Of a stretch of 64,000 nt of DNA, positions 17,786 through 29,541 are shown one piece after another (position 1 is the stretch's first letter; each line of letters begins with the position of its first letter). This DNA comes from Mycolicibacterium pulveris. Lineage in GTDB: Bacteria; Actinomycetota; Actinomycetes; Mycobacteriales; Mycobacteriaceae. The notes beneath the pieces are model-generated. The model saw only the letters and a list, made by a program, of their open reading frames with translations, ran no database searches and was not told the DNA's origin. Location of the stretch: the NCBI RefSeq assembly GCF_010725725.1, contig NZ_AP022599.1:806001-870000 (forward strand), read 5' to 3'. The translations under genes and the position numbers were made by a program.

Positions 17786-18947
17786 GCCGTCCCTTTCCAT
17801 AGATCGCCAGCGTGAAGATGAGCAGCAGCACCGCGTCGCTGACCGACGTCGTTATCGCGGCGCCCACCGCCCCGAGGTGGGCGAGCACCGCCAACAGCCC
17901 GAACTTGACCGGCACCAACCCGATCACCGCCGTCATCCGAACCATGTCGCGACGCTGGGCGTAGAGCACGAACTGAAAGACCATGATGATCGTGCGGAAC
18001 GCGCAGTAGGCCGCCATGACGATCATCGCGACGGCCAGTTCGTTCGGTGCGGGCGAGATCAGCAGCACGATCCCGATGACCAGGACCAGCAGCCCGCCGC
18101 CCGCGCCGATCGCCAGGGTGTATTTGAGCGGCGGGCCGGTCGACAGCGCTCCGCCGCTGTCACGCAGCGTCTGCGCGTATGTGGTGCCGAACGCCTGCCC
18201 CACATAGCAGATCGCGGAAGCGACCACCCAGGTCAGGTTGTAGTAGCCGACGACCGTGGTGTCGGTGAGCCAGCCCAGCAGCAGCACATCGCCAGCGAGA
18301 AAGGCTGACGTGCCGAGCATTTCACCGGCAAGCACGAGAATGGTGCGCGGCGGACCGGGCAGCTGGGGCCGGTGGCCGCGCACGGTGAATGCCGCCAGCG
18401 CCGCGATCACCACGTAGGGCAGGCAGTACGCGATGCTGGCGCCCAGCAGCGTCGGATGCATGCCCATCACCGACGCGCCGAACAGATACGCGCAACCCGC
18501 CACCACGCTGCCGACCTGCCTGGTGGTGTCGATTCTCGACGTCACGTGCGGGTCGCCTTGACGCATGGCGCGCGCCTTGTACGCGCCGACGATCAGCTCG
18601 CCGCCGGCCACCGTGACGCCGAACCACGCGATGTAGTTGAGCGGCAGGAAGCACTGGCCCAGCACCATGAGCCCGAGACCGAGCAGGTACCGGCCGGCGC
18701 GCTCGCGCAGGAAGTCCTCCTCGGGTTCGCGCACCGCGCGCACCACGTAGGGGTTGCTCAGCGTCTGGCCGAGCACCGACATCAGCGCGAAACCCAGGCT
18801 GTACAGGCCGTAGTCGCTGATCCCGAGCTGATGGATCAACGCCACCGTCCACACCAGGCCGGTGCCGCGACCACCGTAGACGTACAGCATCGACACCACC
18901 GTCTTGGCGGATCGGCGGGGTGCGGCCCTTGGCATGGATTCGGGCAT
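17712..18947 (-). CDS. Wzx-type polysaccharide flippase
   Basis: This 411-residue integral membrane protein of the polysaccharide/lipooligosaccharide flippase group (MOP superfamily) has about ten to twelve hydrophobic helices across the whole chain. The N-terminal signature YVYGGRGTGLVWTVALIHQLGISDYGLYSL resembles Wzx/PST proteins. Its job would be to move polyprenyl-linked repeat units across the membrane to the Wzy-like polymerase. The ATG at 18947 is used; a second in-frame ATG at 18935 is also possible. It lies 19 bp after one glycosyltransferase gene and overlaps the next, in one operon. Confidence 0.87.
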   Translation of the reverse strand: MPESMPRAAPRRSAKTVVSMLYVYGGRGTGLVWTVALIHQLGISDYGLYSLGFALMSVLGQTLSNPYVVRAVREPEEDFLRERAGRYLLGLGLMVLGQCFLPLNYIAWFGVTVAGGELIVGAYKARAMRQGDPHVTSRIDTTRQVGSVVAGCAYLFGASVMGMHPTLLGASIAYCLPYVVIAALAAFTVRGHRPQLPGPPRTILVLAGEMLGTSAFLAGDVLLLGWLTDTTVVGYYNLTWVVASAICYVGQAFGTTYAQTLRDSGGALSTGPPLKYTLAIGAGGGLLVLVIGIVLLISPAPNELAVAMIVMAAYCAFRTIIMVFQFVLYAQRRDMVRMTAVIGLVPVKFGLLAVLAHLGAVGAAITTSVSDAVLLLIFTLAIYGKGRHGRRPANDQGDVSAVERPGDGAGG

Positions 18948-18966
18948 GGATTTGGGTGAAGTCAGC

Positions 18967-20103
18967 TCAGTGCCCCCCGTGGTGTCGGGCCAGCAGCTGC
19001 GCCCAGGTCGCCGCGTACGCCTGCGCGGTGGCGGCCCCCGAGCGGGCCTGGCGCGTCTTCTCCGCGTACTCCCCCAGCTCCGTCAACCGCCCGGTGTCGC
19101 CCAGCAGCGCCTCGATCGCCCGGGCGAGCCCGGCGGCGACGGCGGCCTGGTCGGTGCCGGATGTCCGCACCACGACGGCTCCGGTCTGCTCGTCCAGCTC
19201 GGCCAGCGAGCCGTACGCGGTGCACACCACCGGTGTGCGATACGCGGTGGCGTGGGCCACGACGCCCGACGCCGGATATGTCTCGTCGTACCAATGGCGC
19301 TTGCCGTAGGGCACCACAATCGCCCGCACCGAGCCGAAGAAGGCATCTTCGGCCGGCCCGTCGACGCCGCCGAGGATCTCGATGCCGTCCACCCGCGGCA
19401 GCGCTTCGGTGCCGCGCCCGGCCACCCGGATCGCGATGTCGTCGGGAAGCAGCTCGCGGATGCGGGCGATCTGCTCGAAGCCCTTGCCGCGGTACACGTG
19501 GCCGAAGAACCCGACGGCGTTCGCCCGTTCCTGCACGGGCTGGATAACGGGCCGGTCGCGCACGATGTGCGGCACGTACACCGCGGTGGTGTGCGGATAC
19601 CGCTGTTCGATCGAGCGACGGCCGGTGTCGGTGAGCGCGAACAGCGTTCGCCGCCCGTTGACGATGCCTTCGACCTTGGTGGACAACGGCCGCAGCGGAT
19701 AGTGCAGGCCGTGAAAGATCAGCTTGCGGGTCAGCGTGGGGCCGAACATGAACTTGGTCGCCGCGGGCCACCACACCCCTTGCGGCGGGTCGTGGATGGT
19801 GGCGGTCACCGGAGTGCCGGGCAGGCCGGCGATGGCCCAGAACGGTGCCGCTCCGCCCGCGGCCAGCTCACCGTGCACGAGCACCCGGTTCGGCGCCTCG
19901 GCAACCGCCGCGGCCACGCTCCGCCGATACCGGCGGATGTCGCGCACGGTGTCCCCGCCGGGGCCCCGGGTGCGGACCTCGGTGACGTCGCCGAAGTGCG
20001 GTCTGACGGCGGTGACGAAGTCCTGGGCATAGTCGCCCACCGCGGTCTGACCCTCGCCGGGACCGACGAAGACCAGCCGGTACTCGCGCAGGTTCGTCGT
20101 CAC
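18967..20103 (-). CDS. Glycosyltransferase (GT4 family)
   Basis: This 378-residue GT-B glycosyltransferase has the N-terminal VFVGPGEGQTAVGDYA acceptor-domain start, and the C-terminal donor domain has VGFFGHVYRGKGFEQIARI, IRVAGRGTEAL and the region PASGVVAHATAYRTPVVCT. It probably builds part of the EPS repeat unit. It starts at a GTG (20103) with GGGAG nine bases upstream. It is the first gene of the operon that continues into the flippase and the next glycosyltransferase. It is divergent from a methyltransferase gene across about 150 bp. Confidence 0.83.
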   Translation of the reverse strand: MTTNLREYRLVFVGPGEGQTAVGDYAQDFVTAVRPHFGDVTEVRTRGPGGDTVRDIRRYRRSVAAAVAEAPNRVLVHGELAAGGAAPFWAIAGLPGTPVTATIHDPPQGVWWPAATKFMFGPTLTRKLIFHGLHYPLRPLSTKVEGIVNGRRTLFALTDTGRRSIEQRYPHTTAVYVPHIVRDRPVIQPVQERANAVGFFGHVYRGKGFEQIARIRELLPDDIAIRVAGRGTEALPRVDGIEILGGVDGPAEDAFFGSVRAIVVPYGKRHWYDETYPASGVVAHATAYRTPVVCTAYGSLAELDEQTGAVVVRTSGTDQAAVAAGLARAIEALLGDTGRLTELGEYAEKTRQARSGAATAQAYAATWAQLLARHHGGH

Positions 20104-20255
20104 CTCGAATGCTCCCGTCCTCGATCGGAGCTAACGATACCCAAATGGCATTTTGACGCCCGTGAAGGGCTGTGCGAGGCCGGTACACAAGGGCTCCAGC
20201 AACGTCGCCGTGTTATGCTACGCCACGTTTTTTCGCCATTTGGCAGGAGTGGATC

Positions 20256-20939
20256 GTGGGTATAGCTGGGACCGTCAGATTCCTTGCAACACAACGCCTT
20301 ATCGGCTTCGACGTACCCGATACGCCGGTCTTCTACGGGGCGGACGGCAGCTTCGACAAAGGGACCGATTGGTTCATTGACACGCTGCGCAGATCGAAGC
20401 GTTATCTGGAATTCGGAACCGGCGGGTCCACGTACCTGGCAGCAAAGTTCGGCATCGAGTTCGTCGCGGTCGATTCCGACCCGTTTTTCCTCAAGAGCGT
20501 GCAGAAGAAGATCCGCGACGACGGGCTGGCCCGACCGGTCGGGCAGAGCTTTCACTACGCCGACATCGGCCTGACCGCGCACTGGGGCCGCCCGATCGGG
20601 CCGGGGCTGAACTCGCCGAGACGGCTGGCGAAGTTCCGCCGCTATTCGGACCCGCCGCCGCAAAGTTTCGAGGGCGGGCGCGCGCCGGACCTCGTTCTGG
20701 TCGACGGCCGGTTCCGGGTCGCCTGCGTGCTCAAAACCCTTCGCGCGCTGCGCAATGAGCGCGGCTGGACGATCGCGATGGACGACTACGGGGACCGTCC
20801 ACACTTCCATGTGGTGTCCGAGTTCGCCGAGATCGATCAATTGGTCAACGACCGGATGGCGGTCATCACGGCGGCCAAGCCGGTCAGTTCCGAACTGCTC
20901 GACAGCGCGATCCGCAAGTACGAAACCGAACTCGACTAA
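20256..20939 (+). CDS. Class I methyltransferase-like protein
   Basis: This 227-residue protein has a Rossmann-like glycine motif LEFGTGGSTYLAAKF and the acidic strand end FVAVDSDPFF, as in SAM-dependent methyltransferases, followed later by DLVLVDGRFRVACVLKTL. I chose the GTG at 20256 (MGIAGTVRFL) because AGGAG lies six to seven bases upstream; a longer frame exists without a ribosome site. It ends in a shared CTAA with the convergent acetyltransferase gene. It could methylate a sugar of the EPS or a lipid carrier; no substrate is visible. Confidence 0.7.
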   Translation: MGIAGTVRFLATQRLIGFDVPDTPVFYGADGSFDKGTDWFIDTLRRSKRYLEFGTGGSTYLAAKFGIEFVAVDSDPFFLKSVQKKIRDDGLARPVGQSFHYADIGLTAHWGRPIGPGLNSPRRLAKFRRYSDPPPQSFEGGRAPDLVLVDGRFRVACVLKTLRALRNERGWTIAMDDYGDRPHFHVVSEFAEIDQLVNDRMAVITAAKPVSSELLDSAIRKYETELD

Positions 20940-21619
20940 CCGAACAGCGGTCGGTAGTACGCGCTGTACTGCAGCGCGTCGGGGTTGCGCTTGGAGATCA
21001 CCTTCGCGGGCACTCCGCCGACCACCTCGAGTTCCCCGATGTCCTTGTACTGGTTGACCAGCGCCTGCGCCGCCACCACAGCGCCACGGCGGATGAGGCT
21101 GGGCAGGATCATCGCCCGGCTGGCGATCCACACGTAGTCCTCGATCACGGTCGGGACCGGCACCGGCAAGAAGTCCGGATGGTTGATGTCATGGCCGCCG
21201 CCGATGATGTGCACATCGCTGGCGATGGTGACGTTGTCACCGATCCACAACCCGGCGCGGGCGTCGAGCAGGCAGCGCTGCCCGACCGTGCTGTTGCGTC
21301 CGATGCGCAGGAACTCCGGATCCAGCACCTGCGTGGTCCGCATGATCGACGACCCCTCGCCGATCGTCGCACCCATCAACCGCAAGAAGCCCAACCGGAC
21401 CGTGTGAGAGGGGATGTGGGTGACGACCATGTTGTACAGCAGCTGGGCGATCCGGTTGCGCGCCTTGCGCGCGAAGCCCATCGTCTGCATGCGGTAGTTG
21501 ACGAGCTCACCGTCGGGGCCCACCTCCCACGACGGCGGCGGAGGTAGCTTGAGGTCGGGCGCGGCCGCGAGCTTGCGCGCGATGTCGTCGGGATCAGCTT
21601 TCGTCGGTTCCACGAACAC
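20936..21619 (-). CDS. Hexapeptide-repeat acyltransferase (WcaF/NodL-like), copy 2
   Basis: This 227-residue left-handed beta-helix acetyltransferase has recurring hexapeptides in IGRNSTVGQRCLLDARAGLWIGDNVTIASDVHI, followed by GGHDINHPDF with the catalytic His and VIEDYVWIASRAMILPS. It would O-acetylate a sugar using acetyl-CoA. The start is the GTG at 21619 (MFVEPTKADPDD) with AGGAG seven bases upstream; it aligns residue for residue with the start of the neighbouring copy (MRLEPAKIDPE). The two genes overlap slightly less than the longest frame would imply, with 13 bp between them. Clearly a tandem duplicate. Confidence 0.85.
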   Translation of the reverse strand: MFVEPTKADPDDIARKLAAAPDLKLPPPPSWEVGPDGELVNYRMQTMGFARKARNRIAQLLYNMVVTHIPSHTVRLGFLRLMGATIGEGSSIMRTTQVLDPEFLRIGRNSTVGQRCLLDARAGLWIGDNVTIASDVHIIGGGHDINHPDFLPVPVPTVIEDYVWIASRAMILPSLIRRGAVVAAQALVNQYKDIGELEVVGGVPAKVISKRNPDALQYSAYYRPLFG

Positions 21620-21632
21620 CAAATCGCTCCTG

Positions 21633-22313
21633 TCAGAAGAAGAGTGGGCGGTAACTCGCGCTGTAACACAACGCGTCCGGGTCACGTTTACCGATCGGCT
21701 TGGCCGGGTTTCCGCCGACCACCGTCAGCTCCTCGACGTCCTTGGCCACCAACGCGTGTGCCGCCACCACAGCGCCGCGCTTGATGTGGCTGGGCAGCAC
21801 CATGGCGCGGCTGGCGATCCACACGTAGTCCTCGATGACGGTGGGGTCGGGGCCGACGATCGGAAAGTCGGGGTGGTTGATGTCGTGACCACCGGCAAGA
21901 AGCTGCACGTCGCTGGCCAGCGTCACGTTGTCGCCGATGTAGATGCCGGCGCGGGCGTCGAGCACGCACCGCATCCCGACGGTGCTGTTCTCCCCGATCA
22001 CCAGGTAGTGGGCGTTCTGGATCTGGGTGCCCCGCATGATCGAGGAGCCCTTGCCGATCTCCGCGCCGAACAACCGCAGCCAGCCCAGCCGGACGGTATG
22101 CGACGGGATGTAGGTGACGATGATGTTGAAGGCCAGCTGACCGATCCACTTGCGCAACTTGTCGGAGAACGCGACGCCTTGGGTCTCCACGTCGACGATC
22201 CGGCCGTTCTCGTCGGTGATGTAGTCGAACGGCGGGCTCATCTTCAACCGGGGTGCGGCGGCGCGCTTTCGCGCGACGACCTCGGGATCGATCTTCGCCG
22301 GTTCCAGACGCAC
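21633..22313 (-). CDS. Hexapeptide-repeat acyltransferase (WcaF/NodL-like), copy 1
   Basis: This 226-residue paralogue of the following gene shares over half its residues by eye, including IPSHTVRLG, GGHDINHPDF, TVIEDYVWIASRAM and the C-terminal SYRPLF ending. The hexapeptide coil and catalytic His context are intact. The GTG at 22313 starts only 4 bp after the glycosyltransferase stop, so it is in that operon. Different residues in the loop before GGHDINH suggest the two copies may acetylate different positions or sugars. Confidence 0.85.
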   Translation of the reverse strand: MRLEPAKIDPEVVARKRAAAPRLKMSPPFDYITDENGRIVDVETQGVAFSDKLRKWIGQLAFNIIVTYIPSHTVRLGWLRLFGAEIGKGSSIMRGTQIQNAHYLVIGENSTVGMRCVLDARAGIYIGDNVTLASDVQLLAGGHDINHPDFPIVGPDPTVIEDYVWIASRAMVLPSHIKRGAVVAAHALVAKDVEELTVVGGNPAKPIGKRDPDALCYSASYRPLFF

Positions 22314-22317
22314 CGTG

Positions 22318-23454
22318 TCACCCCCTCGCGGCAGCGAGGTTGTCGACCGCGGTGTGCAGTTTCTCGGTGAAGACCTCCTCGGTGAACTGCTCGACGTGGA
22401 GGCGGATCTTGTCCGCGTCGAATTCGGTGGCCTCGAACCGGTTCAGCGTGTCGACGATCGCATCGGGTTCGGGCTCGTCGAAATACATTCCGGTGACGCC
22501 CTCGTCAATGGTGTCGAGGAACCCGCCGAACCGTAACGCCACACTCGGGCGGCCCCAGACGCCGGCTTCGATGGGCGTCAAGCCGTAATCCTCGTAGCTC
22601 GCGGCCAACAGGGCGCGGCAGTTCTTGTAGAGCCAGGCCATCTGACCGTCAGTCAGATCCGAAAGCATTGTCACGTTGGGGGTTTTCATGCCGCGCAACC
22701 GGTCGGCGTCGGGGCCCTTGCCGACCACGACGAGCCTGCGGTCGCTTCCGGCGAACGCCCGCACGATGACGTCGACGTTCTTGTACGGCAGCAGCCGGGA
22801 GACCACCAGATAGAACCCGCCGTCCTCGCCGTTCAGGGTCGGGATCGGCTCGGGCTGCATCGACTGCGACATCGCGACCGGCGCGAACATCACCTCGGCG
22901 TCGATCCCGTAGGTGTCGGCGATCCGGTTCTGGATCAGCGTCGAGATCGCGTAGTACTTGTCGGCGCCCAGCGCCTGGCGGCGGTCCCATGCCTTGAGGT
23001 AGGGCTTGGACAGCGCCAGCCCCACGCGTTTGATCAGGTTGGTTTCGTCGCCGAGGTACTTGTCGGACAGGTACAGCCATCGCGCCGGTGAGTAGCAGTA
23101 GATGAGCTTGCGGCCGTTGGTGCGGAATCCATGTGCCCATCCGCTGGTGCTCGTCAGCACGATGTCGGCGTCCACGAACACCGACCGGGCGATCGCCGGA
23201 TACAGCGGCAGCGCCGCACGGTGGTAGGTCCGCAACGGCGCGAACCTGTTGTACGGCGACACCCGGATGTCGCAGTCGGCAAACTCGGGGTAGGTCGTCT
23301 CCGGCTCGTAGAGCATCGTGTAAATAGGGGCGCCGGGAAACGCCTTGGCCATCGAAAGAACGATTTTCTCCGCTCCTCCGAGTTGGGTCAGGTAATCATG
23401 CGCAATCGCGACCTTCGGGCCGTCAACACCGTCGTATTTGCGGGCTCGTTGCAC
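22318..23454 (-). CDS. Glycosyltransferase (GT4 family)
   Basis: This 378-residue GT-B enzyme starts with KVAIAHDYLTQLGGAEKIV, the usual acceptor-domain glycine loop. It has the donor-domain motif LVVSRLLPYKNVDVIVRAF and the family 4 signature SYEDYGLTPIEAGVWGRPSVAL with the conserved glutamate. It is a strong family assignment, but sugar specificity is unknown. It starts at a GTG with AAGGGGA about eight bases upstream. It is the first gene of an operon with the two acetyltransferases and is divergent from a methyltransferase gene. Confidence 0.9.
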   Translation of the reverse strand: MQRARKYDGVDGPKVAIAHDYLTQLGGAEKIVLSMAKAFPGAPIYTMLYEPETTYPEFADCDIRVSPYNRFAPLRTYHRAALPLYPAIARSVFVDADIVLTSTSGWAHGFRTNGRKLIYCYSPARWLYLSDKYLGDETNLIKRVGLALSKPYLKAWDRRQALGADKYYAISTLIQNRIADTYGIDAEVMFAPVAMSQSMQPEPIPTLNGEDGGFYLVVSRLLPYKNVDVIVRAFAGSDRRLVVVGKGPDADRLRGMKTPNVTMLSDLTDGQMAWLYKNCRALLAASYEDYGLTPIEAGVWGRPSVALRFGGFLDTIDEGVTGMYFDEPEPDAIVDTLNRFEATEFDADKIRLHVEQFTEEVFTEKLHTAVDNLAAARG

Positions 23455-23660
23455 GCTTTAATCCCCTTCGCGAGGCTCCGTGGCATGTTTGCCGGCGTCT
23501 GGTAATCACGTAGATTCTGCATCCGCGGCCCCTATAGAACCGCAAACCAGCCACCATGACAAGCCGGACAGATGGAATTTGCTGATCTTGTCTCGTCGCT
23601 TGGGAGCCATCAAAGGTATGCTTTGCCGAGCCGCCGCCCCGAGAATTTCGGAGAACAACA
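23455..23660. promoter_or_regulatory. Divergent intergenic region
   Basis: This 206-bp non-coding gap lies between the glycosyltransferase and methyltransferase genes, with base composition clearly less GC-rich than the coding surroundings. It carries the GGAG ribosome site of the plus-strand gene at about 23650. Promoters for both sides must lie here, but no consensus pair stands out. Confidence 0.4.
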
Positions 23661-26380
<2,720 letters not shown>

Positions 26381-26384
<4 letters not shown>

Positions 26385-27025
26385 CGCGGGTAGTCCTCGC
26401 GTCTGCCTCATCGGGTCGCCGAAAGGTCCTGCGTCAGGCGGGAATCGATCCGCTGGTCATCGTCTCGGGCGTCGACGAGGAGGCTGTGCTCGCCGGCCTG
26501 GGGCCCGAGAGCACCCCTCCGGATGTCACGGCCGCGCTGGCCACCGCCAAGGCCGAGGCGGTCATCGACGGCCTCGATGCGGCCGTGGCCGCCGATTGCG
26601 TTGTGATCGGCTGCGATTCGATGCTCTACCGCGACGGGGCGCTGGTCGGGAAACCGGCGACGGCCGCGGCCGCGCGCGCCGGCTGGCGGCAGATGGGCGG
26701 CACGTCGGGCCAGCTCTACACCGGGCATTGCGTTATTCGCTTACGGGACAGCGCTGTTGCGTATCGCGGGGCCGACAGCACGGTCACCACGGTCAGGTTC
26801 GGGGTGCCGTCACCCGCCGAGCTCGACGCGTACGTCGCCAGCGGTGAGCCGACGTCGGTGGCGGGCGGCTTCACCATCGACGGGCTGGGCGGGTGGTTCA
26901 TCGAGGGCGTGGACGGCGACCCGTCGTCGGTGGTCGGCATCGGCCTGCCGCTGACCCGCCGCCTGCTGGCCGCCGCGGGCCTGAACCTCGCCGCCCTGTG
27001 GGCCGCCAACCCCCTCACCCCGTGA
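26381..27025 (+). CDS. maf: Maf-like nucleoside triphosphate pyrophosphatase
   Basis: Maf proteins hydrolyse non-canonical or surplus nucleoside triphosphates to monophosphates. The 214-residue protein begins with the Maf motif [17 protein letters not shown] and has the active-site blocks [16 protein letters not shown] and [30 protein letters not shown]. The ATG at 26381 overlaps the accE5 stop. A strong inverted repeat follows the stop codon. Confidence 0.92.
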
Positions 27026-27027
27026 CC

Positions 27028-27087
27028 GCGAGCAGACGCGAATACCCCCTAAAACACGTGAAATAAGGGGTTTTCGCGTCTGCTCGC
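27028..27087. terminator. Perfect 15-bp inverted repeat between convergent genes
   Basis: The arms GCGAGCAGACGCGAA (27028-27042) and its exact reverse complement (27073-27087) flank a 30-nt centre that can extend pairing through CCCC/GGGG. It lies between the stops of maf (+) and the epimerase gene (-), so it can act as a bidirectional terminator. The sequence resembles a motif that I recall as recurring in mycobacterial intergenic regions. Confidence 0.65.
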
Positions 27088-27098
27088 CGGAAAAACTG

Positions 27099-28079
27099 CT
27101 ACATCAGGTCGTTGGGTGGGGCATCGCCGCGGTGCGCGCGATACCACTCGACGGTGCGTTCCAACCCCTCATCGAGGCTGATCTCCGGCGACCAGCCGAG
27201 CGCGCGCATCTTGGCGATATCGGGACATCGCCGCTTCGCACCCCCTTTGGGGGCCGCGCCGGGCTGGATGTCCAGATCCACGCCGACGGTCTTGGCGATC
27301 CGGGTGGCCAGCTCACGAATGGTCAGCTCGTCGTCGCTGCCGATGTGGTAAATCTCGCGGTGCGCGCCCTTCGCATACATGGTGAGAATGCCGTCGACAC
27401 AGTCGTCGACGTAGAGAAAAGACCGCGTTTCGCTTCCGTCACCCTGGATCGGGAGCACGTCGTCACCGGCCTCCTGCGCGGCCAGCGCCCGCATGATCAG
27501 CTGCGGCTCCACGTGCTTCCATCCCATGTCGGGCCCGAACACGTTGTGCGGCCGGAAGACCTGCACCTTGCGGTAGTGCTCCTGGCCGTAGTTGAACGCG
27601 ATCAGCTCGCTGACGATCTTCGACCCGCCGTACGAGTAGCGCGGGTTGAGGCTGTCGGGCAGCATCAGCGGAACGGTTTCCGGGGTGGGAAACACCGGCG
27701 GCGTCTGGTAGACCTCGGCGGTCGACGCCACCACCAGGTCGGGGACGCCGGCATTGCGCCCGGCGTTGCTCACCGCCAGCGCGCCGCGCAGGCCCATGTC
27801 GAGCACCAGTTCCGGTCTCTTGTAGAAGTTTTCGGTGCCGTTGATGGCCGCCAGGTGCATCACCACGTCGGCGCCCTTGAACGCCCGCTCCAACGCGTCC
27901 TGGTCGCGCACATCGTTGGTGAACAGTTCGACGTCGTCGGCGACGTCGCCGAGCCGGCGCGCGTCGCCGCGGATCATCGAGTCGACGACGGCGACATTCC
28001 AGCCGTCGACGACCATCCGTCTCGCCAAGTACGCCCCGATGAACCCACAGCCACCGGTGATGACCACCCGTTCAGGCAT
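27099..28079 (-). CDS. NAD-dependent epimerase/dehydratase (extended SDR)
   Basis: This 326-residue nucleotide-sugar SDR enzyme has the NAD-binding GGCGFIGAYLARR motif (residues 9-21), HLAAINGTENFYKRPE in the cofactor loop, and the catalytic Tyr150-Lys154 pair in YGGSK. The VFRPHNVFGPDMGWKHVEPQ block matches UDP-glucose 4-epimerase/dTDP-glucose dehydratase relatives. The ATG at 28079 (MPERVVITGG) overlaps the dehydrogenase stop by 8 bp. With that gene it should supply an activated sugar; exact product unknown. Confidence 0.88.
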   Translation of the reverse strand: MPERVVITGGCGFIGAYLARRMVVDGWNVAVVDSMIRGDARRLGDVADDVELFTNDVRDQDALERAFKGADVVMHLAAINGTENFYKRPELVLDMGLRGALAVSNAGRNAGVPDLVVASTAEVYQTPPVFPTPETVPLMLPDSLNPRYSYGGSKIVSELIAFNYGQEHYRKVQVFRPHNVFGPDMGWKHVEPQLIMRALAAQEAGDDVLPIQGDGSETRSFLYVDDCVDGILTMYAKGAHREIYHIGSDDELTIRELATRIAKTVGVDLDIQPGAAPKGGAKRRCPDIAKMRALGWSPEISLDEGLERTVEWYRAHRGDAPPNDLM

Positions 28080-29421
28080 CGCACACCACACGTCCACTCT
28101 TGCCGACCGCGAAGTACGAGTCACCCAGTTCCGACGCCGGGAGGTGGCTGAAGTGGTTCCAGTAGTCGAAGACGAACCCGTTGGGCTTGATGAACTCGCT
28201 GATGGTGCGCGGCGAGATGGTGCCGAGCGACGGATGGTTGTTGCCGATCACCACCACCGATGCACCGCTGACCGCGTCGCCGAACCGGTCGAACACCGTC
28301 TCGTCGGGAAACTCGGCCGACAGCAGATCGCTCGGCGCGACGGGATCGTAGATGCCGATCTCGGCGTTCGGGTGGGCCTTTTTCAGCGCGTCGAGCACCC
28401 GGATCGACATCGACCCGCGCAGATCGCTGGTCTCGGGTAGTCCCTTGAACGCCATTCCGAGCAGGCTGATCTTCATTGGCGCCGACGCATCCAGGTCGCG
28501 CCGCTGGATCTCACTGCTGATGAAACGCACCGTCTCCTCCGGTTGGCGCTCGTTGACCAACCGGCCGGCCGCGGTGATCTCCAGGGCGACGCCGCGGGTG
28601 CGCGCGCTTTCCATCAGGATGTGCGGGTCTTTCTCCAGGCACGGGCCGCCGACCAACCCAGGCAGCGGGATGTTCGTGCGGCTGTAGCCGAGCTTGCCCG
28701 ACGAGATCACCTCATGTGCGCTGACGCCGAAGGCATCGCACACCCGGGCGACCTCGTTGGCGAACGCGAACTGCACATCGCGGTAGGTGTTGCTGACCAG
28801 TTTGATGATCTCGGCGGTCTCGATATCCGATACCGAGATGATGGATTTCGTTAGCCGGCGAAATATTGCCGCGGCACGATCGGCGACCTCAGAATTGTCG
28901 GCACCGACAATTTGCGGCAATTCGCGCAATTCCTGCAGCGCCTTGCCCTCGAGCGTCCTTTCCGGACACATCGCAATATCGAATTTCTTGCCGCTTGCGG
29001 CCAGGATCGGCGCGACCACCTGGCGCGTCGTGCCGACCTTGACCGTCGAACGCAGGAGCACCAGCGCCCCGTCGCGCATGTTCTCGGCGATGTCGCGGGC
29101 CGCCGCCTCGATCATGTCGACGCGCGCGACACCGGCCGCCGAAAGCGGTGTACCGACCGTAATGATGTAGGTATCACAGGTGAAACTGCTGTCGAAGCGC
29201 TCGGTCGCCACCAGCTTCTTCAGCCTGGTCGCCCCGGACAGCGCATCGGGCAGCCCCGTCTCCGTGAAGTGCGGAATGCCCTCGTTGGTCATCGCCACCA
29301 GATCGGGCCGCTTCTCCACCCCGATCACCGAGTACCCCGCTTCGGCGAGCACCGTGGCCAAGGTCAGCCCCACATAACCCAGTCCGACTATTCCGATGTC
29401 GTAATTTGCTGGACGAGCCAT
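28072..29421 (-). CDS. Nucleotide-sugar dehydrogenase (UDP-Glc/UDP-ManNAc/GDP-Man family)
   Basis: This 449-residue NAD-dependent enzyme oxidises a nucleotide sugar to its uronic acid. It has the GLGYVGLTLA motif near residues 13-22, Lys207 and Asn211 in IIKLVSNTYRD, and the catalytic Cys261 in LVGGPCLEKDP. The C-terminal domain has LLGMAFKGLPETSDLR. Two adjacent ATG codons (29424 and 29421) are possible starts just after GAGGA. A uronic or aminouronic acid would make an acidic EPS, fitting the locus at 3.7-24.4 kb. Confidence 0.9.
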   Translation of the reverse strand: MARPANYDIGIVGLGYVGLTLATVLAEAGYSVIGVEKRPDLVAMTNEGIPHFTETGLPDALSGATRLKKLVATERFDSSFTCDTYIITVGTPLSAAGVARVDMIEAAARDIAENMRDGALVLLRSTVKVGTTRQVVAPILAASGKKFDIAMCPERTLEGKALQELRELPQIVGADNSEVADRAAAIFRRLTKSIISVSDIETAEIIKLVSNTYRDVQFAFANEVARVCDAFGVSAHEVISSGKLGYSRTNIPLPGLVGGPCLEKDPHILMESARTRGVALEITAAGRLVNERQPEETVRFISSEIQRRDLDASAPMKISLLGMAFKGLPETSDLRGSMSIRVLDALKKAHPNAEIGIYDPVAPSDLLSAEFPDETVFDRFGDAVSGASVVVIGNNHPSLGTISPRTISEFIKPNGFVFDYWNHFSHLPASELGDSYFAVGKSGRVVCDA

Positions 29422-29541
29422 CATTCCTCGAGTTTGTAGCACAGGGATATTGCGACAACGAGAGCTCACAATACTTTGCCAGAACATTTTTTGCCCGGTG
29501 GGTGCATGTCGCGGGGCGAAGTCGCTGGGTACGCTCTGACT

